Of a stretch of 64,000 bases of DNA, positions 18,824 through 26,754 are shown piece by piece (the first letter of the stretch is position 1; each line of letters starts with the position of its first letter). The notes beneath the pieces are model-generated. The model worked only from the letters and a program-made list of their open reading frames with translations. It ran no database searches and was not told where the DNA came from. The stretch spans positions 62,001-126,000 of the forward strand of contig NZ_SJEE01000009.1 in the NCBI RefSeq assembly GCF_006937785.1, read 5' to 3'. Origin of the DNA: Pseudanabaena sp. UWO311. GTDB lineage: Bacteria > Cyanobacteriota > Cyanobacteriia > Pseudanabaenales > Pseudanabaenaceae. The position numbers were made by a program, and so were the translations under genes.

Positions 18824-19330
18824 ATGATTGAACTTGATCTTGATTTTCGCCTTGCACAATTTATTGATATCGATCCACTGATGGAACTTGTGCAGGAGTT
18901 CTATCAATTTGATGGTATCGCTTTTGATGAAGGTGTGGTCAAAGCATTTATTGCTTTGCTCAGTGATGAACAATATGGGCTGATATGGCTAATTTGCGAT
19001 CGCGATCGCCCAATTGGATATGTGGCGCTGACCTTCTTTTTTAGTATGGAATATCATGGACGCTGTGGGCTTGTTGATGAGTTATATATCCGTGAAGATT
19101 ATCGCGGTCGCGGTATTGGCAAAAAAATATTTAAGCTAATCGAGGAATATCTCCAAAACCAAAATATGCGATCGCTGTCTCTAGTTGTAGACTTCTGGAA
19201 TGAGCCAGCCGAAGCCCTCTACACCAAACTAGGCTTCCGTCGCGAAAAACGGCACTTGATGGTCAAGCATATTGACAACGACTATAAGCCGTTGCCAATT
19301 ACGACAAAAGCAGACCAGAAGAAAGGATGA
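18824..19330 (+). CDS. GNAT-family N-acetyltransferase
   Basis: 168 residues. The acetyl-CoA binding motif is L-Y-I-R-E-D-Y-R-G-R-G-I-G-K-K (~81-95), followed by the S-L-V-V-D-F-W-N-E-P-A-E-A-L-Y-T-K-L-G-F motif B region. It is co-transcribed with the tautomerase. Its last 49 bases overlap the 3' end of the convergent TPR-CHAT gene, so the C-terminal residues are coded on both strands. Acceptor substrate unknown. Confidence 0.88.
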   Translation: MIELDLDFRLAQFIDIDPLMELVQEFYQFDGIAFDEGVVKAFIALLSDEQYGLIWLICDRDRPIGYVALTFFFSMEYHGRCGLVDELYIREDYRGRGIGKKIFKLIEEYLQNQNMRSLSLVVDFWNEPAEALYTKLGFRREKRHLMVKHIDNDYKPLPITTKADQKKG

Positions 19331-21597
19331 TTGTAATTTGTTTTACCATCTTTGATGTGTCTATGAATCATGCTTAATTGTGCTTCTCGTAATGCTGTTG
19401 AAGGGGCGATATTACCCTTTTGCAGCTTTTGATAAAACTCTTGCATCAACAACTGTGTGCCGCCATCGGATACTGACCAGAGGGATGCGATCGAAGCTTT
19501 TGTACCTGCACGTTGGACTTGATAGCCAAATCCTAAAATTTCTGCACCTGTCCCTAAAATGCTGCTAAGTCCAGTCTGGCAGGCACTTAATACCACTAAC
19601 TCAGTATCCTTGAGCGGTAAATCGCTAATTTCAGCAAGGGTTATTTTGCTGCCATCGCCAAACAACACATAGGAGTCTAGAGGACTACCAGACTTAAATT
19701 CGGCATGGGTGGCAAAATGAACAATGGAATTGCCTGCTACTTTTTCTTTAGCTACTGTTGACGTGAAGTTCTGCTCAATGTATTTGTTAGTATTTGGGAA
19801 AATATTAGCAATATGTTCGACTTCATAAATGGACGCAGGTAGAGCATTTTGACCAAATTTTGTCTCTTTATCCCTACCTCCAAACGCACCTGCAAAAATA
19901 CGAGGGTTTAAAAGTAATTTTTTATCGCTATCAAAAAGACTATAAGCAATTAAGTTATTGATGCGATATTTCTCAACTAAATATTGTCTACCGTCATAGA
20001 GTGCAGCAAGGGGAATATAGCGGAACAAATCATCAGGAGCATAAAGGATAGTGTTAGCATTTGCTTGATTGAGTTCTAATTCAATTGGTTTAATTAGAAC
20101 ATCATAAAGTTTTTTGCTAGACATTTTTACATCTTCAGAACTATGATCTTGCAGATCGGCGCGAAAGTCGGTGACAAGTACTTTAAGCTCCTCTTTTTTG
20201 ATGGAAATGCTGTGGTTAATCGGGAATGAGTTTGCTGAGAAGATAATTAGTTCCAGACGGTCATTGAGTATTAGAGGATAGATTAAAACTGCACCTTTAG
20301 GAATCTTTCGTAGGTATTCAGGAATTTCATTGATCTCAGCTTCGGGCAATTGTCGAATTTGCTTTGCAAGTTTCTGATTGAGATCAGGTAATTTTTTATG
20401 ATCGAAGGCGATCAGCTGAGCATTAATCGCTCTTTCTGGCTCTAAAAGTCGGATACTTTGGGAGGTGCGATCACTCCCATTTACATTTTTGAGATAGTCT
20501 TCAAGTTCTTGAATTTTAAGTAAGTCGAGAACTTGTAAAGCTTCAGTAACTCGCCCTTGTCGGAGTAATAAATCCGTAAGAACCCTATAAGTATCAGCTA
20601 CGGTGAGAGTATAGATCTGCTGTTCTTCTCGACTAAGTTTCTTGAGGTCTTTGCGAATGGATTCGCGGACAATAACAGATTGTTTAAAAAAAAGAATCGC
20701 CATTTCGGGTTGCAATTGGGAGTCAAGAGCAATGCCGATATTGTTGAGCGTTTTTGCTTCGCCAGTGCGATCGCCTGTTGCTTTGACGATCTCAAGAGCT
20801 TGTTGATAATAAACCAAGGCTTTGGCATATTGTCCAAGTTCATCGTAAACAACGCCAAGATTATTGTGAACTGTCGCTTCGCCAGAGCGATCATTGAGTT
20901 CTTTACTAATAGCAAGAGCTTTTTGGTAATAATCTAAAGCCTGAGGATATTGTTTGAGACTACGAAAAACCAACCCAATATTATTAAAGGTCACTCTTTC
21001 TAACGAAAGATCATCTCCAGATTTTTTAATTGTGAGCGACTGTTGGTAATACTTTAGAGCTTTTGAGTACTCTCCACGACTAAGATAAGCTGTGCCAATA
21101 TTGTTGAGTGTTACGAATTCTTCAGCACGATTTTTAACTTCTTTACTGATCGCAAGAGCTTGTTGATAATATTCTAGAGCTTTAGAATATTGTCCAAGGT
21201 TATCGTAAACTAACCCAATATTGTTGAGGATTGTCCCTTCTTCACTGCGATCGCTGCTTCTTACTCTGGACGCAAGATATTGCTGATAGTAATCTAAAGC
21301 TTCTGGATATTGTCCAAGATTGAGATAAACTGTGCCGATACTGCTGAGTACAGTTGCTGCTCCTGCGCGATCTTTAATTTGTTGACGAATTGCTAGAACT
21401 TGCTGAAATACGGATAATGCTTCTTTTAACTGCTTTTGTTGATATAGGAAGATGCCTAATTGATTCAATCCATCAGCCTGAGACTTGCGATCTATTTCCG
21501 CCTGCGTCCAGCCCAACTCACAAAACATCCCCTGCATTGAACCCCAAGATAATAAAGTTACCAGCGCAACTATTCCAAAACCTTTTCGCAAAGACAT
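19282..21597 (-). CDS. Secreted TPR-CHAT protease-like protein
   Basis: 771 residues. Residues 1-~33 form a signal peptide (R-K-G-F-G-I-V-A-L-V-T-L-L-S-W-G-S). Residues ~40-310 hold about seven TPRs of 40 residues (Y-P-E-A-L-D-Y-Y-Q-Q-type). A linker leads to a CHAT domain (~480-770). CHAT proteins are caspase-fold cysteine peptidases, and both catalytic residues are present: His631 in V-H-F-A-T-H-A-E-F and Cys673 in L-S-A-C-Q-T-G. Cyanobacteria carry many such proteins; a few in other bacteria act in defence or cell-death pathways. It is divergent from two vWA genes across a 307-bp spacer, and its end overlaps the GNAT gene. Confidence 0.9.
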   Translation of the reverse strand: MSLRKGFGIVALVTLLSWGSMQGMFCELGWTQAEIDRKSQADGLNQLGIFLYQQKQLKEALSVFQQVLAIRQQIKDRAGAATVLSSIGTVYLNLGQYPEALDYYQQYLASRVRSSDRSEEGTILNNIGLVYDNLGQYSKALEYYQQALAISKEVKNRAEEFVTLNNIGTAYLSRGEYSKALKYYQQSLTIKKSGDDLSLERVTFNNIGLVFRSLKQYPQALDYYQKALAISKELNDRSGEATVHNNLGVVYDELGQYAKALVYYQQALEIVKATGDRTGEAKTLNNIGIALDSQLQPEMAILFFKQSVIVRESIRKDLKKLSREEQQIYTLTVADTYRVLTDLLLRQGRVTEALQVLDLLKIQELEDYLKNVNGSDRTSQSIRLLEPERAINAQLIAFDHKKLPDLNQKLAKQIRQLPEAEINEIPEYLRKIPKGAVLIYPLILNDRLELIIFSANSFPINHSISIKKEELKVLVTDFRADLQDHSSEDVKMSSKKLYDVLIKPIELELNQANANTILYAPDDLFRYIPLAALYDGRQYLVEKYRINNLIAYSLFDSDKKLLLNPRIFAGAFGGRDKETKFGQNALPASIYEVEHIANIFPNTNKYIEQNFTSTVAKEKVAGNSIVHFATHAEFKSGSPLDSYVLFGDGSKITLAEISDLPLKDTELVVLSACQTGLSSILGTGAEILGFGYQVQRAGTKASIASLWSVSDGGTQLLMQEFYQKLQKGNIAPSTALREAQLSMIHRHIKDGKTNYNHPFFWSAFVVIGNGL

Positions 21598-21672
21598 AAA
21601 CCTCCTCTACCCAACAAAACATTGTCACCAATCCTCAACAGTTTGGTTCAACCTTACCTGAAAACCAACTGT

Positions 21673-21732
21673 AGCAATCCTAAATAGTTTGCAAGAGAGT
21701 GGTCACTCTCTTGCAAACTATTTAGGATTGCT
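21673..21732. repeat. Perfect 60-bp palindrome between divergent CHAT and vWA genes
   Basis: Two 29-base arms starting AGCAATCCTAAATAGTTTGC with a 2-base centre. There are no mismatches. It sits between divergent genes, so it is not a terminator; a MITE-like repeat or a regulatory cruciform are the options. Confidence 0.85.
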
Positions 21733-21745
21733 GTATAAAAATCGT

Positions 21746-21853
21746 CACTAAGTGGCTCGGCGCAATTAAAATTCAGATTTCTATCCCTTGCCAACCGCTG
21801 CGCGGGCAGCACAAGCTTTAAGATTTTATATTTAATTGTGTCTACCTACTTAG
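21746..21853. repeat. Degenerate copy of the AATTAAA-ended ~105-bp element
   Basis: Outer parts CACTAAGTGGCTCGGCGCAATTAAA and TTTAATTGTGTCTACCTACTTAG match the ends of the other copies (28.7, 35.0, 45.4, 46.3, 62.2 kb). The core keeps CCGCTGCGCGGGC but the arms pair poorly. Confidence 0.6.
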
Positions 21854-21904
21854 TTAAAGCCATATACGCTACTATTTTGATGTGAAATATCAGAGAGTCC
21901 GAGT

Positions 21905-22912
21905 ATGCAGTTAAAAAGTGTCGTTCAGCCCTTTGGTGAAGTCAATGTGTATCCCCAAAACAACGGAGATATTGACATCGTTGCAACTATTCTGATGGTT
22001 CCAGACATTGAAGGCGCAAGAGTTGGCTTAGCCCTAGATGGCTCTGCCTCGATGAAAAAAATGTATGGCATCAGTGGTGTCGTCAGCAGCTTTTTTGCCA
22101 GTGCCGCTGTTACACACAACGTCGTTGAGCCAGTAACAAGGGTAATGGTCAAGTATCTCGCCAATTTTGCAGCGACAGGTAAAGTTGACTTAATCAATTG
22201 GGCCTGTGGTGCAGCAGGTGAACTGATCGAAGGTTTGGGCAGCTATAGCGGTGAAGAGATCGAGCAAATTGCAATTAAAGGTCCAAAAATCCCTTGGGGA
22301 ACTGGGACAAAACTATTACCACCTTTACGATATTTCATTGATAAATATCAAGATGCACCTGCGATCGGGGTGAAGCAACCTGCGGCAATTTGCTTGATCA
22401 TCACCGATGGTATTATCGAAGATCTCGAAGATGTAAAGGAATATTGCTTTAAATATGCTCTAGAGATCGCTGATCAAACCAAACCATTTATCAAATTTCT
22501 GCTAATCGGCGTTGGCAAAGAGATTGATGAGAAACAACTCGAAGAACTAGACAATATGTTTGAAGGCAGCTTTGTGAAAGATGCCGCAGGTCGTGAGATT
22601 GACCTATGGGATTATCAAGTGGCTGACGATATTCAGATCTTGGAACAGATTTTCAAAGAATTTGTGTCAGCAGAAACGATTGTGACGCATTATGGACGCA
22701 TTCTCAATCAGTCGGGAACAGTTTGTGAAGAGTATAACTTCGGTGTCCCTGCCCTAATGCGTTTTAAGTTACCTGCGGGTTCAACAGCTTTTACCCTAGA
22801 GTTTTCGGGTGGCAACGTGACGCAAGACATTTCGGAAGCTTTGCCCACCCCATTAGATGCACCTCTGATTACGGAATCTGAACAATGGAAAGATGTTATA
22901 GACTTCGTATAA
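21905..22912 (+). CDS. von Willebrand factor A (vWA) domain protein
   Basis: 335 residues, soluble, with no signal peptide or TM. A leading strand region (F-G-E-V-N-V-Y-P-Q) is followed by a vWA domain with an intact MIDAS: D-G-S-A-S at 45-49, the Thr in G-T-G-T-K-L-L-P-P-L and I-I-T-D-G-I. The ~75-residue tail (A-E-T-I-V-T-H-Y-G-R-I-L-N-Q-S-G) is shared with the next gene, so the two are paralogues. It likely binds a protein partner through a divalent metal. It is the first of two tandem vWA genes; a hairpin separates them. Confidence 0.85.
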   Translation: MQLKSVVQPFGEVNVYPQNNGDIDIVATILMVPDIEGARVGLALDGSASMKKMYGISGVVSSFFASAAVTHNVVEPVTRVMVKYLANFAATGKVDLINWACGAAGELIEGLGSYSGEEIEQIAIKGPKIPWGTGTKLLPPLRYFIDKYQDAPAIGVKQPAAICLIITDGIIEDLEDVKEYCFKYALEIADQTKPFIKFLLIGVGKEIDEKQLEELDNMFEGSFVKDAAGREIDLWDYQVADDIQILEQIFKEFVSAETIVTHYGRILNQSGTVCEEYNFGVPALMRFKLPAGSTAFTLEFSGGNVTQDISEALPTPLDAPLITESEQWKDVIDFV

Positions 22913-22922
22913 ATAAGTGAAT

Positions 22923-22977
22923 CCCAAATAATAGTTGTCAAACCTTACAAAGCAAGGTTTGACAACTATTATTTGGG
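22923..22977 (+). terminator. Long hairpin between the two vWA genes
   Basis: CCCAAATAATAGTTGTCAAA-CCTT, a 7-base loop and the exact complement: a 24-bp stem, 11 bases after the stop. Confidence 0.65.
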
Positions 22978-23019
22978 TTGAGAGAATTGGTAATTAAACA
23001 GCAATAGAAATAGAATGCC

Positions 23020-25539
23020 ATGCTACATGAAAATAATTCCGAGCCTATTGAATTAGAACGTGCAGACAATGGTGAAATAAAAAATAAAATAAAAAATGAA
23101 GGTAAGAACGAATTAGAACTTGCATCAAAAAGCTACCAAATGCCAGCTAATCTGGTGGTAGCAGAGTTTGGCGAGGTGAATGTTTGGCGGAATATGTCAG
23201 GGATAAATTCTGGAATTGCCAAGTGTCGAGTGGAATTCTCAATCGCAATGGAGCCTCAAGGGAAATTTGCTGAAGGTTGGCGGACTGGGATTGCCCTAGA
23301 TGCTAGCGCCTCGATGAAACGATCCTATGGGCGCAAAGTAGAGGCAAGGGTCGATCCCAAACTGTTGGTTGATTATATTAAGCAAGGTCGATTACGTTCT
23401 TATTTAGAGGACGGAGAACCGATTCGGAAGATTGAACGGGCGGCGTTTGCGGAAATCCAAGAGCGCGGCTATGAGATTAACTATACTGCAAACATCTTGC
23501 AGCCATTAGTTCAAGATTTTACAGCTTATCTAGCTGGCAGTTTAGACGGTACTGGCAAGACCTCGTTAATTTATTGGGGCTGTGGTAATGGCGATGAGAT
23601 TCAAGTATTGGGTGAATTTGATCATGTTAGTTGTCAACAGCTAGCGATCGCAGGGCCTGCAACTTTCCAACTCGGTAAAACAACCAAGCTATTACCTGCG
23701 ATCGCCTATTTCGTAAACCAATATAGTCAAGCTCCACAAGGAATTTATATATTTTTGACCGATGGCAGAATTGATGACTTAGCTCAGGTCAAGAGCTATA
23801 CCAGAGAGCTAGCGTTAGAGATTGCAGTCGGTAAAAGAAACTATTTGAAATTGGTTTTGATTGGGATTGGTAATGATGTTGATCGCTATCAGTTGCAGGA
23901 GCTAGATGATTTTGAGACTGGCTTAGATATTGATATTTGGGATTATAAAATAGCCAGTGAAATGACTAGTCTCTCGCAAATTTTTGCGGAAGTGGTCAAT
24001 GAACATCAAGTTATTGCTGATAGCGGCTCCATTTACGACGATCAGGGGAATTGCATCAAATCTTACCCCAATGGATTGCCAGCCAAAGTTGATTTTTTGA
24101 TGCGCGATGATTCGCAATGGTTTGAGTTAGAAGTAGGAGATAAACGCATTCGCCAAGCTGTAGTTTTGAGTACGGCTATGGCGATCGCCCCTTTAGCCAA
24201 GAAAAAACTATTCGATTTTGAGACGCAGGTGCAGGAAAGTGAGAAGCCTGATGCTCTAGTGGATGATCATCACGAGCAGGAAATCGCAAGTAATCAGATC
24301 ACCACACCTAGAAGCTTATGGAAAATATTGGCAGCTTTGTTAATTGGTGCTGCTTTTATTGGGACGGCGATCGCCTTTGCCATTTTAATCCAGCGATCGG
24401 ATCGTAGTAAATTGCAAAATCAAGCATTAACTAGGGAGAGCGAAGACTCCTCGCTTGAGTCGAAGACAGATGAGACAAATAAAGCCAACAATAACTTACT
24501 AGATAGCTCCACTAAATCGAATCCCCAGAATTCCCGAGAAACGAGCAATCCAGCAACCAATCTCAAAAACAATCCAGCAACCAAAAAAGAAACTAACAAT
24601 AAGCTGAATGATATTGCTGACAAGTCATCAGTCAACAGTCCTGACAAATCACTAGATAAGTCATCTAGCAACAATTCTCAGAATAATGAGAATAATACTG
24701 GCAAAGTTGTTGGCGATAATCCCAAGAAATTAGCTGGAGATATTTCCAGCAATGCTTCTACCAATAAATCCAACCTAATTGCGATCGCTAATCCGCAAAA
24801 ACTAACTGGAGATATGGCTCTTGCCACTTTAGTGAAGTATGGTATTGTTCCCAAGCCCAAATTGGGTGTCCAATCCTCTATTGTCCCTCAAAAGAAACAA
24901 ACTGGAGATGGAGCTCTTGCAACTCTAGTGAAGTATGGTATTGTTCCAAAACCAAAATCAAGTGTGCAACCCTCTGCTATCCCTCAGACACCTGAGCAAG
25001 ACTATAGCCCTAGCAACACCTCTACAAAAACGAATAAGGATAATACCCCTAAAAATTCTGGTGCTGATGATTTAATTAATTCCAAAAACGCTGCTAAATC
25101 TGATCGCAAAATTGCGCTTACAAACGATCCAAATTCTACAGCCCAGAATAAAAATAGCGATCGCAGTATTAATAAATCAATTTTGCCAATTACTAATCCA
25201 GATGTAGAAGTAGTAGTTTTCTTTCCCTCTGATGAATCACGACTTATATCTAATGAAGAAACCAAAATTGAGGATTTCTGGACAAAAATCCAAGGGAAAC
25301 GCGGAATCATTCAAGTTAGTGGTCACACCGACAGGATGGGAGACTATGACTATAATCTTGACCTCTCACAAGCAAGAGCAAATGAGGTAGTGAAATTATT
25401 GCGCGATCGCGGCTTGGATGGTAATTACAAAGTCACATTTGAAGCTTTATCGTGGTTGCAACCTCTGCGTAAAGAAATTACGGCGAAGGATAATGCGTTT
25501 AATCGTCGTGTAGTAATTCAATTCAAAGAGCAGCGTTAA
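23020..25539 (+). CDS. vWA-transmembrane-OmpA fusion protein
   Basis: 839 residues. The N-terminal vWA domain (~45-350) is paralogous to the previous gene and has an intact MIDAS (D94-A-S-A-S98 and L-T-D-G-R-I). One TM helix lies at ~433-457 (L-A-A-L-L-I-G-A-A-F-I-G-T-A-I-A-F). A long Asn/Ser/Lys-rich linker contains two near-identical units (A-L-A-T-L-V-K-Y-G-I-V-P-K-P-K, near 605-650). The end is an OmpA/MotB peptidoglycan-binding domain (~727-835: V-S-G-H-T-D-R-M-G, D-L-S-Q-A-R-A-N-E-V, N-R-R-V-V-I-Q). The predicted topology is vWA in the cytoplasm and OmpA in the periplasm holding the cell wall. This resembles a stress- or wall-sensing anchor; the role is inferred. Confidence 0.88.
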   Translation: MLHENNSEPIELERADNGEIKNKIKNEGKNELELASKSYQMPANLVVAEFGEVNVWRNMSGINSGIAKCRVEFSIAMEPQGKFAEGWRTGIALDASASMKRSYGRKVEARVDPKLLVDYIKQGRLRSYLEDGEPIRKIERAAFAEIQERGYEINYTANILQPLVQDFTAYLAGSLDGTGKTSLIYWGCGNGDEIQVLGEFDHVSCQQLAIAGPATFQLGKTTKLLPAIAYFVNQYSQAPQGIYIFLTDGRIDDLAQVKSYTRELALEIAVGKRNYLKLVLIGIGNDVDRYQLQELDDFETGLDIDIWDYKIASEMTSLSQIFAEVVNEHQVIADSGSIYDDQGNCIKSYPNGLPAKVDFLMRDDSQWFELEVGDKRIRQAVVLSTAMAIAPLAKKKLFDFETQVQESEKPDALVDDHHEQEIASNQITTPRSLWKILAALLIGAAFIGTAIAFAILIQRSDRSKLQNQALTRESEDSSLESKTDETNKANNNLLDSSTKSNPQNSRETSNPATNLKNNPATKKETNNKLNDIADKSSVNSPDKSLDKSSSNNSQNNENNTGKVVGDNPKKLAGDISSNASTNKSNLIAIANPQKLTGDMALATLVKYGIVPKPKLGVQSSIVPQKKQTGDGALATLVKYGIVPKPKSSVQPSAIPQTPEQDYSPSNTSTKTNKDNTPKNSGADDLINSKNAAKSDRKIALTNDPNSTAQNKNSDRSINKSILPITNPDVEVVVFFPSDESRLISNEETKIEDFWTKIQGKRGIIQVSGHTDRMGDYDYNLDLSQARANEVVKLLRDRGLDGNYKVTFEALSWLQPLRKEITAKDNAFNRRVVIQFKEQR

Positions 25540-25541
25540 AC

Positions 25542-25582
25542 AATAATTGTAGTGAGAGGCAAAGCCTCTCACTACAATTATT
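25542..25582. terminator. Bidirectional hairpin between vWA-OmpA and kptA
   Basis: Perfect 19-bp stem AATAATTGTAGTGAGAGGC and complement, loop AAA. It follows the vWA-OmpA stop by 2 bases and overlaps the convergent kptA stop. Confidence 0.75.
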
Positions 25583-26126
25583 CAACGGGAAATTCAAGAT
25601 ATTGTGGTGGGACAAAATCCGTTAGCCATACTAAATTTTCTGAGCAAAAGAATACAAATCCATCTTGATGCATTGCCAATGTATCAATTTTTAAAACTAC
25701 TGGCTTTCCATGTCTCTGACCGACATTAATAGCAGTAGTTTCATCACTTGACATATGCACATGCTGTCGGTTTCCTGCAATCAATCCTTGTTGACGAATT
25801 GACTCAAGAAATCTTACTGCCGTACCGTGAAATAGCCTGTCAGGCGGTTGCTTTGGCGTTAAACCTAACTCAATATCAATAGAATGGCCTTGATTAGCTC
25901 GAATTTTAGACTTTTCAAGATTAAACGAAAATCGTTGTTTGTTATTTGTTTCAACTATTTCCTCTAAAATAATTTTAGAGATATCTATGCCATTTAGTTT
26001 TGCCAACTCGATCAAGCGATCGACCTCCGCCCAGCCATTTTCATCAAGTTTTAAACCAATTACCTCAGGCTGATGTCGTAAGACAAGGCTAACAAATTTG
26101 CTGAGTTTAACTAAATTTTTATTCAT
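25578..26126 (-). CDS. kptA: RNA 2'-phosphotransferase, Tpt1/KptA family
   Basis: 182 residues. The family transfers an internal RNA 2'-phosphate to NAD+, giving ADP-ribose 1''-2'' cyclic phosphate. The N-terminal winged-helix part starts L-S-K-F-V-S-L-V-L-R-H-Q-P-E, includes Q-R-F-S-F and R-A-N-Q-G-H-S-I, and the catalytic NAD-binding part has L-F-H-G-T, H-V-H-M-S and V-L-K-I-D-T. The conserved Arg-His-Arg-Arg set seems present (L-R-H, R-A-N-Q-G-H, the R near 124). Bacteria lack the splicing pathway that needs this enzyme in fungi, so its cellular job here is open. Confidence 0.92.
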   Translation of the reverse strand: MNKNLVKLSKFVSLVLRHQPEVIGLKLDENGWAEVDRLIELAKLNGIDISKIILEEIVETNNKQRFSFNLEKSKIRANQGHSIDIELGLTPKQPPDRLFHGTAVRFLESIRQQGLIAGNRQHVHMSSDETTAINVGQRHGKPVVLKIDTLAMHQDGFVFFCSENLVWLTDFVPPQYLEFPVE

Positions 26127-26141
26127 ACTCCCTTCTCAGTA

Positions 26142-26184
26142 AATAATTAGTGGTAAGCAGCAAAGCCACTTACCACTAATTATT
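26142..26184. repeat. Hairpin between divergent kptA and the DUF6679-like gene
   Basis: AATAATTAGTGGTAAG, an 11-base loop containing GCAAAGC, CTTACCACTAATTATT. A perfect 16-bp stem in a divergent spacer. Confidence 0.7.
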
Positions 26185-26341
26185 CACTTTAAAACACCTA
26201 TTCTGTCAGTGGAAAGGGAGTAATTGAAGTTTAAAAAAATTCAAATGCTTGTATAGTCGTTTACAATGATAATGGTTAGTTTTTACCTTATTGAGGTATG
26301 CTCTAGCCTTAAAAATTATGTAACCCTGAGGACATAAGCGA

Positions 26342-26656
26342 ATGCTACATCGCAAAATATATCAACTTTGTGAAGCCAAGAGCGATGTTTGGATTTACCT
26401 GAGGGATCAGGGACGTTGGCTAGAAAGAGCCAAGATATTGGATATTGAAGGTGACGTGGTAACAATTCGTTACGAGACAGAGGATGAAGACGAGGTCTGC
26501 TCTTGGGAAGAAATGGTCAGATTAGAGAGCATTGGTGCTGTGACACAAAGACTATCTTCGTTTACCAAAACAGGAATGTCATCCCACGATATTCCTGTGT
26601 CCGATGATTGCCCTGAAGCCGAACAAATCCGCCCCCGCATTGATCCTGACAAATAA
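26342..26656 (+). CDS. Small conserved cyanobacterial protein (DUF6679-like)
   Basis: 104 residues. The compact N-terminal domain (M-L-H-R-K-I-Y-Q-L-C, V-W-I-Y-L-R-D-Q-G-R-W-L-E-R-A-K-I-L-D-I-E-G-D and V-T-I-R-Y-E-T-E-D-E-D-E) looks like a small beta-barrel. It is followed by W-E-E-M-V-R-L-E-S-I-G-A-V-T-Q-R-L and a disordered tail. I recall such proteins as DUF6679, but that name is from memory. No function is known to me. Confidence 0.7.
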   Translation: MLHRKIYQLCEAKSDVWIYLRDQGRWLERAKILDIEGDVVTIRYETEDEDEVCSWEEMVRLESIGAVTQRLSSFTKTGMSSHDIPVSDDCPEAEQIRPRIDPDK

Positions 26657-26668
26657 TCAAATCAACAG

Positions 26669-26732
26669 AAGGGACGCAAAGCGCCCCCTTTGTTATGAGC
26701 AAAGAGTGGACGCAAAGCGCCCACTCTTTTTT
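26669..26732 (+). terminator. Two consecutive hairpins upstream of the NFACT gene
   Basis: AAGGG-acgcaaagcgcc-CCCTTT, then AAAGAGTGG-acgcaaagcgc-CCACTCTTTTTT. Both loops contain the same ACGCAAAGCGC. The second has a T-run and should end the small upstream gene. Confidence 0.7.
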
Positions 26733-26754
26733 ATGGATACATGAGATTACAACG

